Origin: Acidobacteriota bacterium | Lineage (GTDB): Bacteria; Acidobacteriota; Terriglobia; Terriglobales; Acidobacteriaceae | Direction: 5' to 3' | Assembly: GCA_021778875.1 (NCBI GenBank) | Contig: JAJYBT010000271.1 | Span: 1 to 5,311 of the forward strand | Length of the DNA: 5,311 nucleotides | Shown here: positions 1-4,011 of the stretch, in pieces | Layout of the letters: the number at the start of each line of letters is the position of its first letter | Position numbering within the stretch: the stretch's first letter is position 1 | Position numbers and translations under genes: made by a program | Notes under the pieces: generated by a model | Database searches by the model: none | What the model was told of the DNA's origin: nothing | The model's input: the letters and a program-made list of their open reading frames with translations, nothing else

Positions 1-139
1 CTGCGGTATCCATTCTGGTGCAAAGCATTGTTTGGCTGTGGTTTGCCTTGCAGCTTCGGCTAGAGTGAAGGCAGAGACGCACAAGCCGCTCCGCGAAGGC
101 CTTCGGGCAATGCCCGCGGGTGAGACTGTGCCCCAAGCC

Positions 140-156
140 ACCCGCCTGCAGCGGGT
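140..156 (+). promoter_or_regulatory. Perfect hairpin directly before the GT87 ribosome binding site
   Basis: ACCCGC (140-145) and GCGGGT (151-156) are perfect inverted repeats around the loop CTGCA. The stem ends one base before the AGGA Shine-Dalgarno sequence at 158-161. Such a placement can influence ribosome loading or protect a processed 5' end. The hairpin has no T-tract, so it is unlikely to terminate transcription from an upstream gene. The structure is seen directly; any regulatory role is inference. Confidence 0.4.
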
Positions 157-157
157 C

Positions 158-161
158 AGGA
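158..161 (+). promoter_or_regulatory. Ribosome binding site selecting ATG 170
   Basis: AGGA sits 8 bases before ATG 170. This decides the start against the alternative TTG at 32 and ATG at 110. The protein begun here opens with a short arginine-containing stretch followed at once by a hydrophobic helix, as expected for a membrane protein with a cytoplasmic N-terminus. Confidence 0.6.
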
Positions 162-169
162 TTGAGCGA

Positions 170-1342
170 ATGGGAAGAAGCCCTCTACGCAGGATTGCCG
201 CGGTGTGCATTGTCGCGGTCGGGTTCTGCTATCTCGGAGCGATCTACGCTATCGCCATGCGGGGCAAGAAACCTGGCCTCGAGGGCGACTACATCGGCTA
301 CTGGGCCGCAGGCCAGCAGCTGATCCACCATGCTGACCCCTACGCCCCCGGCGCACTGCTGCGCATCGAGACCGCCGCAGGCTTCGACCGCGTTGCTCCC
401 AGCATTACGCCCAGTCCGCCGGTCACCTTCCTTCTGCTTCTGCCGCTCGGCTTCATCGATGCGTGGAGCGGCCTTATCCTCTGGGGCATGGCGATGATGG
501 CCGCGCTCGCCGTCTCGCTGTGGATGCTTTGGAGCCTGAGCGGCCGGCCCAATACGCTGCTGCCGCTGCTGGGTTTCTGCTTCGCGCCGGCCCTGGTCTG
601 CATGTTCGGAGGCCAGATCGGCGTCTTCTTCCTCGTCAGCGTCACGGCGTTTTTCTACTTTGTCGAGCGCAGGCCGCTGGTGGCAGGCATGGTGCTGCTG
701 CCCTGCGTCATGAAGCCGCATCTGTTTCTCGCCCTCGGCGCCGTTCTGCTGCTGTGGATTCTTGATCGCCGCAAATGGCGCGTGCTTGCCGGCTTTGCGC
801 TGGCTTTTGCGGTCAGCACCGTCGCCACGCTCTACTTTGACCCGCAGGTCTTTGCGCACTACGCGCAAAGCGTGCGAGCCACCGACGTGGTCAATCGCGT
901 CACGCCCACGCTGCCGGTCTTGCTGCGGCACACCCTGGCGCCGGGCGCCGCGTGGCTTGAGTTCCTGCCCGCTGCGCTATCGTGCGTCTGGGTCGCCTGG
1001 TTTTATGCGCGCCGCCGCGCAAGCTGGAGCTGGCTGAATGAGGGTCTGCTTGTGCTTCTGGTCGCGCGCCTCTCGGCGCCGTACGCATGGTTCAGCGATG
1101 AAGCCATCATCCTGCCTGCGGTGATGATCGCACTGCTGCGCGCACGCAAGCGACCCGGCGTGCTGTGGCTCTCCGCGGGTATCGCCGCGGTGGAGCTTGC
1201 CCAGGTCTTCAGGCGCATGGACATGAAGACCTACGCCTACGCGTGGACTGCGCCGGTGTGGCTTGCCTGGTATCTTTACGCAACCCGCGACAGGGTAGCC
1301 GCGGCTGAAAAGACACGCGGCGCGGTCAGCCTGGCCGACTGA
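170..1342 (+). CDS. GT87/DUF2029-type polytopic membrane glycosyltransferase
   Basis: The product has 390 residues and is strongly hydrophobic, with roughly ten predicted membrane helices (the first about 9-30, then for example 85-122, 129-164, 169-198 and 205-223). The GT87 family (formerly DUF2029) comprises GT-C fold enzymes that transfer sugars, typically mannose, from polyprenyl-phosphate donors onto cell-envelope acceptors on the outer face of the cytoplasmic membrane. Family-like marks are an acidic residue after the first helix (EGDYIGYWAAG, D40), ADPY at 55-58, GGQIG near 147-151, MKPH at 181-184 and SAPYAWFSDE at 302-311. D40 is the likely catalytic-loop aspartate by analogy with GT-C enzymes; this is inferred, not shown. 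Start ATG 170 is chosen from the AGGA site and the N-terminal topology. The gene converges on the helicase and has no same-strand partner in the window, so acceptor and pathway cannot be named. The family call is fairly secure; substrate is unknown. Confidence 0.75.
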   Translation: MGRSPLRRIAAVCIVAVGFCYLGAIYAIAMRGKKPGLEGDYIGYWAAGQQLIHHADPYAPGALLRIETAAGFDRVAPSITPSPPVTFLLLLPLGFIDAWSGLILWGMAMMAALAVSLWMLWSLSGRPNTLLPLLGFCFAPALVCMFGGQIGVFFLVSVTAFFYFVERRPLVAGMVLLPCVMKPHLFLALGAVLLLWILDRRKWRVLAGFALAFAVSTVATLYFDPQVFAHYAQSVRATDVVNRVTPTLPVLLRHTLAPGAAWLEFLPAALSCVWVAWFYARRRASWSWLNEGLLVLLVARLSAPYAWFSDEAIILPAVMIALLRARKRPGVLWLSAGIAAVELAQVFRRMDMKTYAYAWTAPVWLAWYLYATRDRVAAAEKTRGAVSLAD

Positions 1343-1350
1343 CCTGCGCC
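1319..1350. terminator. Probable shared terminator of two convergent genes
   Basis: GGCGCGGTCAG (1319-1329) pairs with CTGACC (1339-1344) and GCGCC (1346-1350), giving an 11-bp stem with a single bulged T at 1345 and a 9-base loop. It spans the stop codon of the glycosyltransferase and lies just downstream of the helicase stop. Read on the minus strand, the stem is followed by GCGTGTCTTTTC, a modest U-tract, so it fits best as the helicase terminator. On the plus strand the following GCTGCTTGATTT is weaker. The stem is seen directly; termination is inferred. Confidence 0.5.
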
Positions 1351-1360
1351 GCTGCTTGAT

Positions 1361-2530
1361 TTACGCCGCGGTCTCGTTGACCGAGCGGACGCGGAAGCGC
1401 TTCATTTGAATCGCCAGCGTGCGCTCAATTTTGCGCAGGTCGCCACGCTCCGCCGACCCGGCGAATGTGGACGCCACGCCTTTTGCGGAGGCACGGCCGG
1501 TGCGGCCCACGCGGTGAACGAAGTCCTCGGCCACCTTGGGCATGTCGTAGTTGACCACATGGGCCACGTGGGCCACGTCGATGCCGCGGGCAGCAACGTC
1601 CGTGGCGACCAGGATGCGGTGACGGCCTTCGGAGAAGCTGCGCAGAGCGGAGTTGCGCTGCGCCTGCGAGCGGTCGCCGTGAATCTGCGTGGCGGAGTGT
1701 CCGCTGCGGGTGAGCCTGCGCGCCACACGGTCCGCGCCATGCTTGGTGCGGACGAAGACCAGGAAGCTGCCCTGCTCGGCGCCGAGCAGGTGTTCAAGCA
1801 GTTCCTGCTTCTTGTCCTGCTCCACCTCAAAGGTGCGCAGCTCCACGTTGGCTGAAGGCTTGAGCACCGAGCCAATCTCGATGCGGGCGGGGTTGTTGAG
1901 GTATTTGCGCACTACGTCCTTGACCTGCCCTTCGAGCGTGGCGGAGTAGCAGAGCGTCTGGCGCACGGCGGGCAGCGTGGCGGCAATGCGGGCAATGGCC
2001 GGCTGAAAGCCCATGTCGAGCATGCGGTCCACTTCGTCGAGCACGAGCATCTTGACCTGATCGAGACGCACGAGCTTGCGCTTGAGGAAGTCCTCAAGGC
2101 GGCCGGGCGTGGCAACGATGACGCGCGCGCCTCGGCGCACCGCGTCCAGTTGCGCGCCTTCAGACATGCCGCCGACCACCAGGGCCACGGACTGCGCGGA
2201 GCTGGAGCGGATGGCGCGGAAAGCTGTTTCCACCTGCATGGCCAGCTCGCGCGTGGGCAGCAGGATGAGGGCATGCGCCCCGCGGCCTTCAGTCTTCTGC
2301 AGCATTTCCACGATGGGAATGAGGAAGCTGAGGGTCTTGCCGGTGCCGGTCTGCGCCGTGGCCAGCACGTCGCGGCCTTCAAGCGCTGGGGGAATGGCTC
2401 CAGTCTGCACCGGGGTGGGGATTTCAAATTTGCTGGCGTTGAGCCGGGCCATGAGCGCCGGCGAAAGGTCGAACTGCGAAAACTGAGTCGTCAAAATTGG
2501 ATCTATTCCTGTTGGGTTCCGGGAGCCCAT
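1361..2530 (-). CDS. DEAD-box ATP-dependent RNA helicase (minimal core, DEVD variant)
   Basis: The product has 389 residues and carries the full DEAD-box motif set in order: Q motif starting at F17 with Q42, motif I AQTGTGKT (59-66), Ia PTREL (92-96), GG (120-121), Ib TPGR (141-144), motif II DEVD (165-168), motif III SAT (196-198), motif IV LVFVRT (257-262), motif V ATDVAARGID (309-318) and motif VI HRVGRTGR (339-346). These two RecA-like domains bind ATP and locally unwind RNA duplexes in ribosome assembly, mRNA turnover and cold adaptation. Only 43 residues follow motif VI, so the long basic or RNA-binding tails of DeaD/CsdA, DbpA and many RhlE proteins are absent. It is closest in style to RhlE-like minimal helicases, but I cannot assign a subfamily. 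Motif II has Val where Ala is usual. Start ATG 2530 has AGGG five bases upstream; the frame stays open to 2722, but those extra residues are not helicase-like. The gene is preceded by a 453-base non-coding region. Confidence 0.93.
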   Translation of the reverse strand: MGSRNPTGIDPILTTQFSQFDLSPALMARLNASKFEIPTPVQTGAIPPALEGRDVLATAQTGTGKTLSFLIPIVEMLQKTEGRGAHALILLPTRELAMQVETAFRAIRSSSAQSVALVVGGMSEGAQLDAVRRGARVIVATPGRLEDFLKRKLVRLDQVKMLVLDEVDRMLDMGFQPAIARIAATLPAVRQTLCYSATLEGQVKDVVRKYLNNPARIEIGSVLKPSANVELRTFEVEQDKKQELLEHLLGAEQGSFLVFVRTKHGADRVARRLTRSGHSATQIHGDRSQAQRNSALRSFSEGRHRILVATDVAARGIDVAHVAHVVNYDMPKVAEDFVHRVGRTGRASAKGVASTFAGSAERGDLRKIERTLAIQMKRFRVRSVNETAA

Positions 2531-2535
2531 GTTTT

Positions 2536-2539
2536 CCCT
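2536..2539 (-). promoter_or_regulatory. Ribosome binding site of the helicase
   Basis: On the minus strand AGGG is followed by AAAAC and then ATG 2530, a spacing of five bases. This supports the 389-residue start over the upstream in-frame alternative at 2722, whose extra 64 residues lack helicase character and would be encoded by the hairpin-rich leader. Confidence 0.65.
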
Positions 2540-2656
2540 GGGGCCTGCAAACGGAACCGGACTTGAGGCGCGCACACGAATCCTTCGGGCGCGGCCCTGC
2601 TGCTCAAAATGTGCGTAAGAGAGAACCGAAAGGCCCTGGGGACTGACTGACAGGCA

Positions 2657-2670
2657 TTTCCTTGAGGAAA
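2657..2670. other. Small perfect hairpin TTTCC-TTGA-GGAAA
   Basis: TTTCC (2657-2661) and GGAAA (2666-2670) flank the loop TTGA. A related motif, TTCCC-TTCAA-GGAA, occurs at about 2772-2785. Seen directly; function unknown, possibly an RNA stem in the helicase leader. Confidence 0.3.
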
Positions 2671-2800
2671 CGGCTGCAGCCCGGAGCTGACCCACGCGAC
2701 TGTTATACGCCAGGCGGCACAATGCCGGCCGGCTCCACGCTCCCGCTTTCTCCTGGAACTCAAGCGCCGCTTCCCTTCAAGGAACGAGCACTTTGCTTTT

Positions 2801-2846
2801 GCCGGGCAGTCTTGCAACTGCGGCATTGTCACCCAGGATGGGAGAC
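2801..2846. other. Tandem stable hairpins, core of the candidate structured RNA
   Basis: Hairpin A: GCC (2801-2803) plus GCAGT (2806-2810) pair with ACTGC (2817-2821) plus GGC (2822-2824), an 8-bp stem with a two-base bulge and loop CTTGCA. Hairpin B: GTC-A-CCCA (2828-2835) pairs with TGGG-A-GAC (2839-2846), seven pairs with one A/A mismatch and a three-base loop. Three bases separate them. Two such stems back to back in non-coding DNA are more than expected by chance and suggest RNA structure, but the strand is not determined by the stems alone. Confidence 0.4.
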
Positions 2847-2886
2847 CGATGTGGTTACGCTGTAGGGGCTTGGGGGAATCTGTGCC

Positions 2887-2909
2887 AGGCAGGCCTGCCT
2901 TGGGAGGCA
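2887..2909. repeat. Alternating AGGCA/TGCCT/AGGCA repeats, mutually exclusive stems
   Basis: AGGCA (2887-2891), TGCCT (2896-2900) and AGGCA (2905-2909) are spaced by four-base gaps GGCC and TGGG. The middle arm can pair with either neighbour, so only one of two equal 5-bp hairpins can form at a time. The first half is also a perfect 14-base palindrome (2887-2900), the form of a dimeric repressor operator. It lies about 40 bases downstream of the candidate -10 at 2947-2955 on the minus strand. Confidence 0.35.
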
Positions 2910-2915
2910 AACCGC

Positions 2916-2939
2916 CGCTCACGGCCAAATCACTGAGCG
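2916..2939 (-). terminator. Weak candidate terminator after the aldolase gene
   Basis: On the minus strand CGCTCA and TGAGCG form a 6-bp stem around a 12-base loop and are followed by GCGGTTTGCC. It is about 45 bases past the aldolase stop. The T-run is only three bases, so read-through into the helicase leader is likely. Low confidence. Confidence 0.2.
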
Positions 2940-2946
2940 CAAACCC

Positions 2947-2955
2947 AGTGTAGCA
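2947..2955 (-). promoter_or_regulatory. Candidate extended -10 promoter for the leader and helicase
   Basis: On the minus strand TGC-TACACT matches an extended -10 (TGn plus 4 of 6 bases of TATAAT). No TTGACA-like -35 sits 16-18 bases upstream, so the call rests on the extended element only. It would start transcription near 2940, giving a leader of about 410 bases to ATG 2530. Confidence 0.3.
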
Positions 2956-2983
2956 CGGTCTCGCTTTTTTCTCGCCCGCGCAG

Positions 2984-3853
2984 TCAGCCGCGGCCTTCGA
3001 GCTTGGCGACAACCTGCTCGACAAGGCGGTCGAGTTCACCGTGACTGGGGCCGATGGGGCCTGAGGAGTCAGGCAGCCGCGCCATGCGGGCGTCGGGCAG
3101 GCCCATGCGCCGCTTCAGGGCCAGAAGCTCTTGAATCTTGTCTTCGGAAATGGCGGCAAGGGGTTTGCCGATCTGCAGGGCAATCAGGTAGGTCTTGCAG
3201 TAGTTGTCGAGGATTTCGACGAGCCACTCGGCGTGCGTGGGCGTGTCAGACCAGCAGACCACGCCGTGATTGCGAAGCAGAATCGTGTTGTGGTCCTGCG
3301 CAAAGGGCTGCACGGAGTCAGCAAAGGCCTGCGTGCCGGGGGTCTCGTAATCGACCAGGCCGACCGGGCCGATGAAGACCTCGAATTCCGAACTGAAGCC
3401 GAGAGGCGGCGCGGACCCGGTCATGGCAAAAGCCGTGGCATAGGGCGGATGGCAATGCACAACGGAACGGGCGCGCGAGTTGGCCTTGTAAATGGCCAGA
3501 TGCAGGAGGAGTTCGCTGGTGCGCGGCCGGTCGCCGGCGAGGATATTGCCTTCCAAGTCAGAGAGGCAGATGTCGGCGGGCTCGAGGTCGCCCTTGCTGA
3601 GCATGGTGGGCGTGCAGAGCACGTAGCGGGGACCGATGCGGACGCTGATGTTGCCGCCGTTGCCGTCCACATACTGGCGCTGCCACAGCTTGCGGCCCAC
3701 GCTGATGATCTCCGCGCGCAGGGCCTCGGCCTCAAAGGAGTTGGCCGCGGCAGAGGGCGAGATATCCTCGGCCTTGGGCACGCGCAGAGCTTCCATGGCC
3801 GCCTGCACCACTTCCCTTACCTGCTCTGAAATCGGAATTGTCGGCTGCTCCAT
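2984..3853 (-). CDS. Class II aldolase/adducin-family protein, FucA-like, with helical tails
   Basis: The product has 289 residues. The core (about 40-235) matches zinc-dependent class II sugar-phosphate aldolases, which cleave L-fuculose- or L-rhamnulose-1-phosphate to dihydroxyacetone phosphate and lactaldehyde. Visible marks are the phosphate-binding loop GNGGNIS (64-70), the SELLLH segment with E114 in the place of the catalytic Glu73 of FucA, HCH giving zinc ligands H133 and H135, and RNHG with third ligand H196. FucA has about 215 residues, so this protein has about 40 extra residues at the start and about 50 at the end. Both extensions contain an amphipathic helix (about 8-24 and 272-288) joined by a linker rich in Pro, Ser, Ala or Gly. 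Start ATG 3853 has GAGAGG six bases upstream; the frame remains open further, but that stretch overlaps the transporter gene and is not protein-like. The gene follows a sugar porter on the same strand. Family members also include ribulose-5-phosphate 4-epimerases and MtnB, so the substrate is inferred. Confidence 0.85.
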   Translation of the reverse strand: MEQPTIPISEQVREVVQAAMEALRVPKAEDISPSAAANSFEAEALRAEIISVGRKLWQRQYVDGNGGNISVRIGPRYVLCTPTMLSKGDLEPADICLSDLEGNILAGDRPRTSELLLHLAIYKANSRARSVVHCHPPYATAFAMTGSAPPLGFSSEFEVFIGPVGLVDYETPGTQAFADSVQPFAQDHNTILLRNHGVVCWSDTPTHAEWLVEILDNYCKTYLIALQIGKPLAAISEDKIQELLALKRRMGLPDARMARLPDSSGPIGPSHGELDRLVEQVVAKLEGRG

Positions 3854-3859
3854 CGTTGA

Positions 3860-3865
3860 CCTCTC
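3860..3865 (-). promoter_or_regulatory. Ribosome binding site of the aldolase
   Basis: On the minus strand GAGAGG is followed by TCAACG and ATG 3853 (spacing six). It fixes the start and gives the 289-residue protein including its N-terminal helix. The 158-base gap to the transporter stop (3854-4011) is otherwise GC-rich, with no clear promoter or terminator, consistent with co-transcription. Confidence 0.65.
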
Positions 3866-4011
3866 GTATGGCGGCTCGGGCTGGCAGCGCGGAAGCGCGG
3901 CCGTGCTCTCTCCCCAAGTGTCCCACAAACGGCGTGGCGGACCAAACGGAGAATGCGCCGGCGGGTTGGGGCGCAGATGACGGAAGTCGCGCACCACGGA
4001 CGCAGAGAAGC

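Larger units (their letters stand above)
1..169 (+). other. Non-coding leader upstream of the GT87 gene
   Basis: No convincing gene is visible here. The reading frame of the downstream gene stays open back to a TTG at 32, but the added residues are hydrophilic and unremarkable, and the DNA is rich in inverted repeats instead. These are a perfect 12-base palindrome CGAAGGCCTTCG (94-105), a CGGGC-AAT-GCCCG hairpin (104-116, overlapping the palindrome by two bases) and an ACCCGC/GCGGGT hairpin (140-156). No -35/-10 pair with acceptable spacing was found, so the promoter may lie left of the window or be non-canonical. Confidence 0.5.
2531..2983 (-). other. 453-base gap: probable structured leader or RNA gene
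   Basis: No credible protein is encoded on either strand; open frames here are short, Arg/Ser/Pro-rich and lack ribosome binding sites. The stretch instead contains several local hairpins: 2657-2670, 2715-2727, 2801-2824 and 2828-2846, plus the overlapping alternative stems at 2887-2909. It also has a 9-base inverted repeat, ACAATGCCG (2719-2727) with CGGCATTGT (2821-2829), that could close a ~110-base domain. Because both flanking genes are on the minus strand, it lies between the aldolase stop and the helicase start. A transcript from the candidate extended -10 near 2950 would give the helicase a leader of about 410 bases. Long structured leaders are known for cold-regulated helicase genes such as csdA/deaD. 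I recognise no tRNA, tmRNA, RNase P RNA, SRP RNA or 6S RNA. The alternative is an independent small RNA on either strand. Confidence 0.4.

Noticed and set aside
32..169. N-terminal extension of the glycosyltransferase from TTG 32 or ATG 110
   Set aside because: The extra residues are hydrophilic, lie over inverted repeats, and have no ribosome binding site as good as the AGGA before ATG 170.
2702..2707. TATAAC on the minus strand as a -10 box for the helicase
   Set aside because: No -35-like element lies 16-18 bases upstream and there is no TGn extension, so it is not supported as a promoter.
2531..2722. Extended 453-residue form of the helicase
   Set aside because: The additional 64 residues carry no helicase features and are Arg/Ser-rich; AGGG at the correct distance marks ATG 2530.
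2662..2865. 67-residue plus-strand open frame in the intergenic region
   Set aside because: TTG start within a hairpin, no ribosome binding site, low-complexity Pro/Gly/Arg content.
2836..2870. Resemblance to eukaryotic 5S rRNA (GGATGGGAGACCG followed by GCTGTAGG)
   Set aside because: The remaining 5S sequence and helices I-III are absent, spacing differs, and bacterial 5S lacks this form; the match largely reflects the CCCA/TGGG hairpin. Judged coincidental.
2503..3039. 178-residue minus-strand open frame across the intergenic region
   Set aside because: It overlaps the ends of both neighbours, has no recognisable domain and no good ribosome binding site; composition is that of a GC-rich chance frame.
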